Below are positions 21,422 through 30,407 of a DNA stretch of 64,000 bases, piece by piece (within the stretch, counting starts at the first letter, position 1; every line of letters begins with the position of its first letter). This stretch comes from Campylobacteraceae bacterium. GTDB taxonomy: Bacteria; Campylobacterota; Campylobacteria; Campylobacterales; Campylobacteraceae. The notes beneath the pieces are model-generated. The model had not been told where the DNA came from, made no database searches, and worked only from the letters and a program-made list of their open reading frames with translations. The DNA lies in contig JAISGD010000015.1 in assembly GCA_031263195.1 (NCBI GenBank), forward strand, positions 1 to 64,000. Direction: 5' to 3'. The position numbers and the translations under genes are program-made.

Positions 21422-22249
21422 TTGACGGTTGGCATTATAGGACTTGGACTTATCGGCGGTTCGATGGGTTTGGCGCTGCAAAACACAAAACTTATCAAAA
21501 AAGTGGTGGGGCTTGATAATAATGTGACACATTGCGAAGAAGCGTTGAAATTTGGGCTTGTAAATGAGATAGTAAACCTTGAAGATATAAAAAGGTGTGA
21601 TGTGATATTTTTAGCGACACCTGTGGACGCTATCATCACAATAATGCAAAGTCTTATCGATATTAACGCAGATACAACTTTAATAGATTTGGGCAGTACA
21701 AAAGAGGAGATAGTAAAAAATACACCTGAGATTCTGAGGAAAAATTTCATACCGGCTCACCCTATGACAGGTACGGAAAAATTTGGTCCAAGCGCAGCAT
21801 TCGCTACTCTTTATAATGGCGGTGTTGTTGTAATATGCAAAAGCAAAGAAGTGGAAGATATTCATCTGACACGGGCGGTGCAGATATTTTCGCATATTGG
21901 TATGAAAATATTTTTTATGAATCCCAAAGAACATGACTGTCATACATCATATATTTCACATATGCCCCACGCATTAAGTTATGCTCTGGCAAACAGCGTT
22001 ATGCATCAGGAAGACCCCAAAAGCATTCTGATTTTGGCAGGCGGCGGCTTCCGCGATATGAGCCGTGTAGCTAAAAGTTCACCTGTAATGTGGAGCAATG
22101 TATTTAAACAAAATCGTAAAAATGTCTTGGATGCTATAAAAAATTTTCAAATAGAGCTTGAAAAGTGCCGCGCTATGGTAGAAGAGCAAAAATGGAATGA
22201 ACTTGAGGAGTGGATGAAAAATGCCACTACTCTACATAAAATATTATAA
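21422..22249 (+). CDS. tyrA: prephenate dehydrogenase
   Basis: 275 residues, a stand-alone TyrA without chorismate mutase or ACT domain. The NAD-binding G-L-G-L-I-G-G-S-M-G is at residues 7-16. H-P-M-T-G-T-E-K-F-G-P near 112 and the S-H-M-P-H-A-L-S-Y-A helix near 180 are family landmarks that carry the catalytic His residues. It oxidatively decarboxylates prephenate to 4-hydroxyphenylpyruvate for tyrosine. The start is TTG, preceded by AAGGATAT. Confidence 0.95.
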   Translation: MTVGIIGLGLIGGSMGLALQNTKLIKKVVGLDNNVTHCEEALKFGLVNEIVNLEDIKRCDVIFLATPVDAIITIMQSLIDINADTTLIDLGSTKEEIVKNTPEILRKNFIPAHPMTGTEKFGPSAAFATLYNGGVVVICKSKEVEDIHLTRAVQIFSHIGMKIFFMNPKEHDCHTSYISHMPHALSYALANSVMHQEDPKSILILAGGGFRDMSRVAKSSPVMWSNVFKQNRKNVLDAIKNFQIELEKCRAMVEEQKWNELEEWMKNATTLHKIL

Positions 22250-22820
22250 ATTTTCAAAATATAAGTAGAGCCGATAAGAGCAAAAAATACATCAATATGG
22301 TATTAAAAAGTATAAGTTCGGTATCCGCAGTAAAGCCTGTGACGTATGTAAACGGGAATATTACCAAATCACATTACTAAAAATTACTGCTTATAATGAA
22401 AACTTCTGTCAACTTCTCACGCCAAAAACAAGATTTGATTTAAGCTCTTTTATTTTATAAAGCTTTATATGCAAAAATCATAAAAAGAGTTGTTTTCTCT
22501 ACTCTGTCTGACTTTTTAGTATTGTATCTTTTAGATTAATCTTCTCTACAGTAAAAAAATTGTTTATTTCCGAATACATAATTTAGTTAACAATACCAAT
22601 ATAAGCGATAGCTCTCGTTCCAAATGACTTTCTAAAGTACAAAATAATCTTAACCAGCTATTTTTGTAATAACTTAAATCTTAGAGAGCATTATTCTATT
22701 TTATCTATACCGCATTCTCGAATAGTCGAACTATTAATATCGCTTATATAAATTTTCCGTACAAAAGCACAAAACAATGAAAAGAAATACCACAATAATT
22801 TTATTTAAAAACAGCGATAA
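22250..22820. other. AT-rich gene-poor spacer
   Basis: No gene is supported. On the minus strand 22254-22367 a 37-codon frame opens with TTG and ends in a hydrophobic helix (I-L-M-Y-F-L-L-L-S-A-L-L-I-F). It has no ribosome site and may be the tail of a lost membrane protein gene. A weak hairpin AATAG/CTATT lies near 22720-22735. Confidence 0.4.
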
Positions 22821-23084
22821 CTATTTCAAATTATGCACTTTTTTTATCTCTTTTATCTTGGCTTTTTTTTGTTCTACGGATGCTCTTATAAGTTTAACTA
22901 TTTTGCGTCTTGGGTCTTCTTTTAATTCGTTTTTCCACCAATCACTGGACTGCTTTTGCTGTTCTTCAATATCGTTTTCCAAAAAATCAGCTAACTCCTC
23001 ATCCATTTTAATGATAGCTTCAATCGCCACTATTTTGCCCATCTCTCGCTTTTTTAGCAGATATTCACATTTTAAAACATTCAT
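22821..23084 (-). CDS. small hypothetical protein, highly charged and helical
   Basis: 87 residues, not recognised. The ATG at 23084 follows an AAGGGG ribosome site, which together with open codons makes it a likely real gene. The sequence is predicted helical: a K-K-R-E-M-G-K-I-V start, an acidic middle (D-E-E-L-A-D-F-L-E-N-D-I-E-E) with a W-W pair near residue 49, and a Lys-rich end with no proline after residue 58. There is no membrane segment or Cys motif. It stands alone in a 1.9-kb gene-poor region. An antitoxin or small regulator would fit its size and charge, but no partner gene is visible next to it. Confidence 0.55.
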   Translation of the reverse strand: MNVLKCEYLLKKREMGKIVAIEAIIKMDEELADFLENDIEEQQKQSSDWWKNELKEDPRRKIVKLIRASVEQKKAKIKEIKKVHNLK

Positions 23085-24177
23085 AATACACCCCTTACAT
23101 AAATTTACAGGTTTATATTTCGCGTACTTAGACGCCTATTAGGACTAACAACCGCCACCCCAGAAACAAAAAGCAAAAATTTTTAAAGCTTCTCCACTAA
23201 TAAAACTCCGTGATTAAATGATTATAAAAGTAGTTTTATAATACAAAAGATATTTTTAAAGCTATATTGAATGTTGCTCTTTTTTCTATTTATGTCTAAA
23301 ATATTCTGATAATAATTACCTCCATTTATTTAATAAATCTTTTGGATTTTACAAAAATATTATAAAAAAAACAAGAATATTATAATAAATAATCTATATA
23401 TACAATATCAAGAGTAAAAAAGTAACACTTTTTATTATTACTTGATAAATTATTAGAGATAAAATATATTATATATATCAATATGAATCTAAAAATTTTA
23501 TTTTTAATTCATATATTAATATATAAATTAAAAATATATTTTTGAATTTTAACATTTTTTCAGTATTAAAAATTGTAAACAGAATAGCCGCAAACAACTT
23601 CTAAAAAACGAGATTTTTGCTTTTTGTTGATAAAAATAAGTAGAAATATTTTGAGATAGAGAATTTATAGAATAAGTATAATTTCTTAATGTCTGTTTAA
23701 GGTTTCTCTCTCTCTCTCTCTCTCAATTTTATCCTTAAAATATTATAAAACATGAGATGCTCCCATTATTTTAAAAATTTTTCAATATTTTATATAAATT
23801 TTAATAAAAAAGCAAGAGTATGTTGCTAAAAAATTTAAACTATAGTGATAATTTAGTAAATTATAAAAATTTATATATGGAAGTAATAACGACGGAGGTC
23901 GTATTTTCATAATAAATTGAATTCCAATATTAGCTATTATAATCTTATATGATAAAATATTTTTAAGTAAGCTTTGACATTTATGTGCTTGCGGAGGATT
24001 GCAACAATCTTGTCATTTTGTAAGAATATAAACTTTATAGCTTCGCAATAATTTATCACTGTTAAAGATGATGAATATGCGCGCTAATAAGTCTATATTT
24101 ATAAATATATCGTGGAGTAAATATAAAAGCACTGGATATAAATTTGAAGCAGCCTAAAAGCAGCTTTAAGTTTCAAT
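23085..24177. other. about 1.1 kb extremely AT-rich non-coding region
   Basis: No reading frame of useful length on either strand, and base composition far lower in G+C than the surrounding genes. It contains a (TC)10 tract (23705-23724), several near-identical AATATTATA runs near 23353-23385, and a small hairpin with a GGAG loop (23889-23902). No tRNA, recognisable ncRNA or insertion-sequence end is visible. Confidence 0.7.
23705..23724. repeat. (TC)10 dinucleotide tract
   Basis: Ten uninterrupted TC units within the AT-rich desert. CT repeats of this length are known phase-variation switches in Helicobacter, but no gene frame crosses this one apart from a 23-codon minus-strand frame. Confidence 0.85.
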
Positions 24178-25662
24178 CTATCTTTTGCCTTTTTTACTGC
24201 CTCTGTTTTTAAAACTACTCTTTTCATTTTTACCGTGTTCGCTGTTACGATTAGACGAATAGGAGCGATTTTTACTGCGGGAGCGAGTGAAATTGCGGCG
24301 TTTTTCTTCTTCTTTGGCATGAGCTCTTTTAATATAGCTCTCAAAAGTTTTGCTGTCTACTCCTATTGAGTTTGGTCCTTTTGTACCCGCTTTATCCATA
24401 AGAATTAAAGAGATAGCTTTGTATGCTATCTGTGCCAAATCCAGCTCTTTCTCAAGTTCGTTTACTATCTGTGCCGCTGTACTGTCTATATTTGCCGCGA
24501 GTATGTTTTGAGCCAATTTTCTAACGTTATTGGCTTTCATTTCAAACAGAGTCGGTATTTGCTTTTGAGTCAATTTCGTACCGACTGTTTTGGCGATTCG
24601 CTGTAAACTGTGGTACTCCATAGGCGTTAAAAGCGTGATAGCCGTTCCTTTTTGCCCTGCTCTTGCGGTTCTGCCTATACGGTGGACATAGCTCTCGGGA
24701 TCAAACGGCATATGATAATTAAAAACATGCGTTATCTCTTTGACATTAAGCCCGCGCGCGGCAACATCCGTAGCAACAAGAGTATCTATATCGCCGTTTC
24801 TGAAAGATTTGATGACTTCTTCACGCTGAGGCTGATCCATGTCGCCATGAAGAGCTTTAGCGATAAATCCCGAAGAGATCAGTCTTGTGCTTAATCTATC
24901 GACCTCTTTTTTTGTACGGCAAAATATAATTGACTTTTGCGGATCTAAAGCGTCTAAAAGTCTTATAATGGCATCATCGCGCTCATGCTCTTCTATAATA
25001 TAATACTGCTGTTCTATATCGGTGTTGGTTGTGGCATTTTGAGGCGTCACGCTCACAAAGGCAGGGTTATTGAGTATTCTTTTAGCTAAAGCTTTGATAG
25101 GTTCTGGCATAGTAGCAGATAAAAGCATGGTTTGACGCTCTTTGGGAAGATGCGCAAATATCGCCTCTATGTCTTCTAAAAAGCCCATATCAAGCATTTC
25201 GTCGGCTTCATCAAGGATAACTATCTTCGGCTCAAAACCATATAATTTATTGCTTTTGAGCAAATCTAAAAGTCTGCCCGGTGTCGCCACTACCACATTT
25301 GAGCCCTGCTCTATCAGTTTTAGTTGACGCGAATACGAACTGCCGCCATAAACCGTTACCGTGTGAATATTTCTATAACGTCCGAAAGTGTACATTTCAT
25401 CACTTATCTGTGTCGCTAATTCCCTTGTTGGTGTTATAACTAAAATATGAACACCCTTTTGGGCAGCATCTATCATACTAAGAGACGGCAGCGAAAATGC
25501 AGCCGTTTTACCGGTACCCGTCTGAGCCTGTCCGACAACATCGCGTCCGCTTAAAATGATAGGTATTATTTCCCGTTGTATAGGGCTTGGCTCTTTAAAT
25601 CCAGCCTCTTTCACAGCACGCAGCACTTGTTCATGCAATCCAAAATTTTCAAAATCGTCCAT
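24178..25662 (-). CDS. deaD: DEAD-box ATP-dependent RNA helicase
   Basis: 494 residues. All helicase motifs are intact: Q motif (P-S-P-I-Q), I (A-Q-T-G-T-G-K-T), Ia (P-T-R-E-L-A), II (D-E-A-D), III (S-A-T), V (A-T-D-V-A-A-R-G) and VI (H-R-I-G-R-T-A-R-A-G). After about residue 375 comes a linker domain, then a basic R/K/N/S-rich tail that should bind RNA. There is no clear DbpA-type RNA-binding fold, so it is closest in layout to DeaD/CsdA or RhlE helicases acting in ribosome assembly and mRNA decay at low temperature. It appears monocistronic. The exact subfamily is uncertain. Confidence 0.9.
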   Translation of the reverse strand: MDDFENFGLHEQVLRAVKEAGFKEPSPIQREIIPIILSGRDVVGQAQTGTGKTAAFSLPSLSMIDAAQKGVHILVITPTRELATQISDEMYTFGRYRNIHTVTVYGGSSYSRQLKLIEQGSNVVVATPGRLLDLLKSNKLYGFEPKIVILDEADEMLDMGFLEDIEAIFAHLPKERQTMLLSATMPEPIKALAKRILNNPAFVSVTPQNATTNTDIEQQYYIIEEHERDDAIIRLLDALDPQKSIIFCRTKKEVDRLSTRLISSGFIAKALHGDMDQPQREEVIKSFRNGDIDTLVATDVAARGLNVKEITHVFNYHMPFDPESYVHRIGRTARAGQKGTAITLLTPMEYHSLQRIAKTVGTKLTQKQIPTLFEMKANNVRKLAQNILAANIDSTAAQIVNELEKELDLAQIAYKAISLILMDKAGTKGPNSIGVDSKTFESYIKRAHAKEEEKRRNFTRSRSKNRSYSSNRNSEHGKNEKSSFKNRGSKKGKR

Positions 25663-25956
25663 CTGTTTGTCCTAATAATTTTTATGTTTTAAAGTTTAGT
25701 TTTCAAGCCAAGAAGTAGCATGAGCTATCCGCTTGCCCGTCAAAAGACAAATATAGATAGCGTCAAAATTATGCAAGATACTAAAATAAAGCGGATATTA
25801 TAGCAAAAATATCATGATTTTTTACTATTTTTCAAAATTTTACAGCGATTAAGCTCTTCTTTAAAATCATTTTATGCATATTACCTTAGATAGCCATAGC
25901 AACCACAACCTCATTTTTGCATTTATCTCAGTGGTTAAAATAGATTATTCAATTGC
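25663..25956. other. spacer between the helicase and DUF3108 genes
   Basis: 294 bases with no gene. GCTATC near 25720 can pair with GATAGC near 25756, but no promoter, ncRNA or terminator can be named with confidence. Confidence 0.35.
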
Positions 25957-26736
25957 CTATTGAGTCGTATTCATCCCGTTTCGTTGCCCGCTAATCCTTT
26001 TTTCTGTCCGCTCGCCCCATATATCGCCAAAAAGCATAGTTTTTTTCAAAACTGCTTTTGAAACCGTATTGTCACTGTCAACATTGACGTAAAGCTCTCC
26101 TTTATCGCTTGTAAAAATCTCTTGATTAAGTATCGCAACAAGATATATACCGTCTTTGTCATCAAAAGTTTTTTTTGCGGTTTTAAGCCGTTTCCCGTCC
26201 GGAAGTATTATAACAACAGGCTTTTTTGAGCCAATGGCGGAAGCGTTTATCTCTTTTGCACCTGTTTTATTAAAATCAAACATAATATTATGGTAAAGTG
26301 TTAAGATATCGTTTTCAACGTATTTATCATCATTCCAAATTTCAGAAGAGTATTTGCAATCACCGTTTTTACAGTTTTCGCTATCTACAGCTATCTGTTC
26401 ATTCTCATAATCCCAAAAATATTCAATATGGCGCTTTTTACCGCCGTAAGATGACTGTTTTTCAAAATGATACGGCACAAGTCTGCCATTAGTTACTTCA
26501 CCTTCGCTCATATATTTTTCAGTACGTTCTTTTGAGAACACGGCAGCCAAACCTTTAGCTTTGGCTGATATTTCAGTTTTGTAAGTGGCGTTTTCTATCT
26601 TCAGATATGCCGTAGCTTCGCCTAAAGTAAAAATGCCATAACCGACTTTATATTTTACGAAAGACTCAAACTCTCCGGCGAAAAGTGAAAAAACCAACAA
26701 TATTAAAAGCAAAGAAATTTTATAAATCATTTTCAT
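25957..26736 (-). CDS. DUF3108-type periplasmic protein
   Basis: 259 residues. A signal peptide (I-S-L-L-L-I-L-L-V-F-S-L-F-A-G) is followed by a single beta-rich domain beginning Y-K-V-G-Y-G-I-F-T-L-G-E-A, the pattern of DUF3108 proteins, which are small periplasmic proteins of unknown role. Two cysteines near residue 124 (C-K-N-G-D-C) could form a disulphide. The start overlaps the upstream ACT-domain gene by 17 bases, so the two are co-transcribed; M1 and M3 are equally good starts. A functional link with the CoA ligase is possible but unproven. Confidence 0.75.
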   Translation of the reverse strand: MKMIYKISLLLILLVFSLFAGEFESFVKYKVGYGIFTLGEATAYLKIENATYKTEISAKAKGLAAVFSKERTEKYMSEGEVTNGRLVPYHFEKQSSYGGKKRHIEYFWDYENEQIAVDSENCKNGDCKYSSEIWNDDKYVENDILTLYHNIMFDFNKTGAKEINASAIGSKKPVVIILPDGKRLKTAKKTFDDKDGIYLVAILNQEIFTSDKGELYVNVDSDNTVSKAVLKKTMLFGDIWGERTEKRISGQRNGMNTTQ

Positions 26737-27154
26737 TTACTGTTTTTACGTCGTTTTGCTCAAGCAATAATACCGCTTTTTCTATTTTATCGTCATCAAC
26801 TTTAAAAACAAAAATACCGTCGTTCTTTTCATTAACCGTATATGTATAGCGTATATCAATATTTGCCCCGTTTAAAATTTTTACAACTTTGTTGAAACTG
26901 CCAACTTGATTGATGATACGCACTCCTATCACTTTAGCTCTTTGAGCCATAAAACCATTGTTGATTAAAAGTAAATACGCCTGCTGCGTATCTTTGATAA
27001 GCAGTCTCAAAATACCAAACTCGCTGCTGTCGGACAAAACGACAGACAAAAGCGAGATATTGTCCTGCTCCAGCAGAGCTGTTATGGAGTACAACTCGCC
27101 CGAGCGATTTTCCACAAAGATTGAGAGTTGTTCAAGATAATTAAAATCCGCCAT
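26720..27154 (-). CDS. tandem ACT-domain protein paired with the CoA ligase
   Basis: 144 residues made of two ACT folds (about 8-70 and 75-140); the first reads L-S-I-F-V-E-N-R-S-G-E-L. Small ACT proteins of this type often sit next to phenylacetate-CoA ligases and are thought to bind amino acids and tune ligase activity. Here the ATG overlaps the last base of the ligase stop codon (position 27154), giving tight coupling. The ligand is unknown; an aromatic or branched amino acid is the family-based guess. Confidence 0.85.
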   Translation of the reverse strand: MADFNYLEQLSIFVENRSGELYSITALLEQDNISLLSVVLSDSSEFGILRLLIKDTQQAYLLLINNGFMAQRAKVIGVRIINQVGSFNKVVKILNGANIDIRYTYTVNEKNDGIFVFKVDDDKIEKAVLLLEQNDVKTVNENDL

Positions 27155-28452
27155 TATTTTTTCCTTTCGTCTATAACTCTTACAGCTTTACCTTCGCTGC
27201 GCTCTATTGATTTCGGTGCGACAAGTTTGACATCAACATTTATATAAAGATTATTCAAAAGAGCTTTCGAAATAACAGCCTTTAGACTCTCAAGTTTCGC
27301 GACATCATCAGTCATTACGCTCTCATCTACCTCAACATCAATCTCAAGTTTATCAAGATATCCTTTTTTCTTCGCTATTATCTGATAATGCAGCGCTATA
27401 CCGTCTACTGAAGAGAGTACATGTTCGATCTGTGACGGGAATACGTTAACTCCGCCGATTAAAAGCATATCGTCGCTTCTGCCGGCGATACTCTCTATTC
27501 TGGCTGTTGTGCGTCCGCATTTACACGGTACTCTTGTTATGGATGTAATATCTCCGGTTCTATACCGCACAAGCGGCAAAGCCTGTTTTGTTAAAGTCGT
27601 AACTACAAGTTCGCCTCTTTCGCCGTCAGGCAAAACTTCAAGCGTTTTGGGGTCTATTATCTCGGGATAAAAGTGATCTTCTTGAAAATGCAAAAGTCTT
27701 GAATAGTTACAGTTACAAGCCACACCGGGACCTACAATCTCACTTATACCGTATATCTCGTGATATTCTATACCCCATACTCTCGCTATCTCATCTTTCA
27801 TACCGATACTTGTAGGTTCCGCACCGAAAAATCCCGCACGTAATTTGAAATCTTTTTTAATATCATACCCTTCGTTCTTGGCAACTTCAGCCAAATGCAG
27901 AGCAAATGACGGCGTAGCCGTAAGCACCGTCGCCTGAAAATCCTTTAATAGCAAAAGCTGTCTTGACGTAAAGCCCGTAGAACTTGGAATAACCGCCACT
28001 TTCATCTTTTCGGCTGCCGCGTGAAATCCGAGTCCGCCTGTAAAGAGTCCATATCCGTGAGAGTTTTGCATAATATCCGAAGACGTAACGCCGCCCATTC
28101 TAAAAGCGCGTGCCATCACTTCAGCCCAAATATTCATATCTGCTTGAGTATATCCGACGACTGTAGGCTTGCCTGTCGTACCGCTGGAACTATGAATCCT
28201 TACTATCTCACCCATAGGCACTGCAAACATTCCATAAGGGTAATTATCACGCAAATCCTGTTTTTTAGTAAAAGGTAATCTTTGTAAATCATCCAGAGAT
28301 TTTACGCTCTCAGGCGTAATACCGCACTCATCAAATTTTTTCTTATAAAGCGGCACAAGATAGTAGACTCTCTCTATTATCTCTCTTAGGCATTCGTTCT
28401 GAAGAGTTTTTAGCTCGCTTTTAGACAACGCCTCCTCTTTTGACCAAATCAT
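27154..28452 (-). CDS. paaK: phenylacetate-CoA ligase family protein
   Basis: 432 residues, the PaaK length. It activates an aryl or acyl carboxylate to its CoA thioester through an adenylate. Seen: P-F-T-K-K-Q-D-L-R-D-N-Y-P near 60, the AMP-binding S-S-S-G-T-T-G-K-P-T near 88, Y-G-I-S-E-I-V-G-P-G near 235, and Y-R-T-G-D near 300. No phenylacetyl-CoA epoxidase or indolepyruvate oxidoreductase genes are in the window, so this is unlikely to be aerobic phenylacetate breakdown. A role in recycling aryl acids made from aromatic amino acids is the more likely reading. The substrate is not fixed by the sequence. Confidence 0.88.
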   Translation of the reverse strand: MIWSKEEALSKSELKTLQNECLREIIERVYYLVPLYKKKFDECGITPESVKSLDDLQRLPFTKKQDLRDNYPYGMFAVPMGEIVRIHSSSGTTGKPTVVGYTQADMNIWAEVMARAFRMGGVTSSDIMQNSHGYGLFTGGLGFHAAAEKMKVAVIPSSTGFTSRQLLLLKDFQATVLTATPSFALHLAEVAKNEGYDIKKDFKLRAGFFGAEPTSIGMKDEIARVWGIEYHEIYGISEIVGPGVACNCNYSRLLHFQEDHFYPEIIDPKTLEVLPDGERGELVVTTLTKQALPLVRYRTGDITSITRVPCKCGRTTARIESIAGRSDDMLLIGGVNVFPSQIEHVLSSVDGIALHYQIIAKKKGYLDKLEIDVEVDESVMTDDVAKLESLKAVISKALLNNLYINVDVKLVAPKSIERSEGKAVRVIDERKK

Positions 28453-28585
28453 AATGCTCCTTATTTAACAAATAAAATAAGATTTTAGCGTATTTTAACG
28501 CAAAAAATTAATACTCACTGTCAAACTAAAGAATTTTTTATCATTTTTTGGTAACAATTTTACATTTGTAAAAAAGGAATTAATA

Positions 28586-28753
28586 ATGGAACATTTTGAT
28601 TTAGGGGTAAAACTGTCTATATATTTATCCGGCGCGGCTCTTTTTTTATGCATAATTTACGGACTTTTTCGCTGGAATAAAGATAGTGAAGAGAAGTTAA
28701 ATGCAGCGAGAAAATGGGAAAAAGAAGAGCAAAAAATAAACGAGGATCTGTAA
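28586..28753 (+). CDS. small accessory subunit of the sodium:solute symporter
   Basis: 55 residues. The ATG at 28586 follows AAAAAGGAAT, and the TAA at 28751-28753 is one base before the symporter ATG. One transmembrane helix (about residues 10-26, ending L-F-L-C-I-I-Y-G-L-F) is followed by R-W-N-K-D and a charged tail. The hydrophobic helix plus Y-G-x-x-x-W-N-K is the pattern of the small proteins encoded directly ahead of some SSS-family transporters. It probably sits in the inner membrane with the large subunit. The codon spacing and strong ribosome site make it a real gene. Confidence 0.85.
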   Translation: MEHFDLGVKLSIYLSGAALFLCIIYGLFRWNKDSEEKLNAARKWEKEEQKINEDL

Positions 28754-28754
28754 A

Positions 28755-30386
28755 ATGAGTGTATGGGAAAATGTCTTTATCATAATCTATTTGACAGTTA
28801 TCGGTTATCTTGGTTTTGTGGGTTATAAAAGTACAAAAAATAGTACCGATTATCTTTTGGCAGGACGCAATACGCATCCTTTGATAATGTCTTTGAGTTA
28901 CGGAGCGACTTTTATCTCAACTTCGGCTATAGTCGGATTTAGCGGTGTAGCAGCGTGGCTGGGAAGCTCTTTGATCTGGCTGGCATTCGCAAATCTTTTT
29001 GTCGGCATCTTTATAGCATTTGTTGTTTTCGGTGACAGAACGCGCAAAATGGGTATCAAACTTGGCGCGCATACATTTCCGGAGTTTTTGGGGAAACGGT
29101 TTGATTCAAAATTTATACAACTGTTCGGCGGTATAATCATAACCGTTTTTATGCCGCTTTATGCCGCTGCCGTACTCATCGGCGGTACACATTTTATCGC
29201 TTCGTATTTTGGAGCTGATTATCATCTGTCCTTACTTGTTTTTTCACTTATTATCACAGCTTACGTTATAGCAGGCGGTCTAAAGAGTGTTATGCTCACC
29301 GATGCACTGCAAGGAGCGATTATGTTCATCGCTATTATAATATTGGTAATATTTGCGTTTAATGCCATAGGCGGCTTCGAGGCAAGTTTAGGTAAATTCG
29401 ACGAAGTGTGGCAAAATACCGTCATACCGCTTCAGAGTGTTCAAGTAGAAGATTTTCACGCAGGCTCTCCTAACTTTTTACTTAAAATATCAACGCTTTG
29501 GGGCTTTGAAGGATGGAATAAAATGCCGATATTTTTGAGTGACGGCTGGCTTTTTTTGGTTACATCGCTTGTTTTAGGTGTAGGTATAGGTGTTTTAGCG
29601 CAGCCGCAGCTTGTTGTGAGATTTATGACCGTCAAGAGTAAGCAAGAGTTAAATAGAGGCGTTTTAATAGGCGGTATTTTTATCTTTGGTGTGATGGGAC
29701 TTACATATCTTGTCGGCGCGCTTACGAACGTATGGTTTTATGAATACAACGAAGGCAAAAACGCTTTGCAAAGCGCCGGTGGCGTAGAACAGGTAATGCC
29801 TCTTTTTATCACTATGGCGATGCCAAAATGGTTTTCGTTTGTCTTTCTTTTTGCACTTATTTCAGCAGCAATGAGTACGCTTTCGTCACAATTCCATACT
29901 ATGGGTACGGCAATAGGACGTGATATTTATGAGCAACTTTTTAAAGCGGGTAAAAGCTCTATGTTTATAACGCGCATAGGCGTTGTTGTGATGATACTGT
30001 GCGCTGTCGTACTCTCTTACGTATTTGACAAACAGCCGGCAATCATAGCGCGAAGCACGGCTATCTTTTTCGCTCTTTGCGCAAGTGTATTTTTACCTTC
30101 ATACGTAGGAGCGATATTTTGGCGCAAAATCACAAAAGCAGGCGCTATAGCTTCAATGTTTATAGGACTTGTAACATCAGGTTTTTGGCTGTTGTTTGTT
30201 CATTTTCAAGAAGCTAAAGCGCTTGGATTTTGCAAAATGATATTCGGGACAGATTCTCTGTTTAGCGGAAAAATCATTTTTATAGACGCTCTTATATTTG
30301 CGCTGCCGCTATCGGCTTTGGCAATGATAATCGTATCTCTTGTTACAAAAGGTGCGGAGAGTTTAGCTAAAAAGAGTTTTGATTAG
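28755..30386 (+). CDS. sodium:solute symporter (SSS family)
   Basis: 543 residues with about 13 hydrophobic helices, the SSS/LeuT-fold layout. N-terminal D-Y-L-L-A-G-R-N-T-H-P, G-A-T-F-I-S-T-S-A-I-V-G-F-S-G and the A-L-I-S-A-A-M-S-T-L-S-S segment around residue 370 (sodium-site serines) are family marks. It resembles the symporter branch that carries small organic acids, but the substrate cannot be read from sequence. It is translationally coupled to the 55-residue subunit. The TAG stop lies in the left arm of the shared terminator at 30381-30407. It diverges from paaK, so an organic-acid link is tempting but unproven. Confidence 0.9.
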   Translation: MSVWENVFIIIYLTVIGYLGFVGYKSTKNSTDYLLAGRNTHPLIMSLSYGATFISTSAIVGFSGVAAWLGSSLIWLAFANLFVGIFIAFVVFGDRTRKMGIKLGAHTFPEFLGKRFDSKFIQLFGGIIITVFMPLYAAAVLIGGTHFIASYFGADYHLSLLVFSLIITAYVIAGGLKSVMLTDALQGAIMFIAIIILVIFAFNAIGGFEASLGKFDEVWQNTVIPLQSVQVEDFHAGSPNFLLKISTLWGFEGWNKMPIFLSDGWLFLVTSLVLGVGIGVLAQPQLVVRFMTVKSKQELNRGVLIGGIFIFGVMGLTYLVGALTNVWFYEYNEGKNALQSAGGVEQVMPLFITMAMPKWFSFVFLFALISAAMSTLSSQFHTMGTAIGRDIYEQLFKAGKSSMFITRIGVVVMILCAVVLSYVFDKQPAIIARSTAIFFALCASVFLPSYVGAIFWRKITKAGAIASMFIGLVTSGFWLLFVHFQEAKALGFCKMIFGTDSLFSGKIIFIDALIFALPLSALAMIIVSLVTKGAESLAKKSFD

Positions 30387-30407
30387 GAAGGGTGCGCCCT
30401 CCTAATC
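30381..30407. terminator. shared terminator of the symporter and lepA
   Basis: GATTAGGA pairs with TCCTAATC and, after a one-base bulge, GGG pairs with CCC around a TGCG loop. TATTTTTA follows on the plus strand. The symporter stop TAG (30384-30386) is in one arm, and the lepA stop (30402-30404, minus strand TAG) is in the other. Confidence 0.8.

Noticed and set aside
22777-23142. 121-codon plus-strand frame in the desert
   Set aside because: It overlaps the better-supported 87-residue minus-strand gene, has no ribosome site and has a Phe/Ser/Leu-rich mix typical of a mirror frame.
23705-23724. CRISPR-like array
   Set aside because: It is a simple dinucleotide tract; no spaced direct repeats and no cas genes are present in the window.
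23889-23902. CsrA-binding hairpin with GGAG loop
   Set aside because: A single 5-bp hairpin without any nearby start codon or second site is not enough to claim a regulator site.
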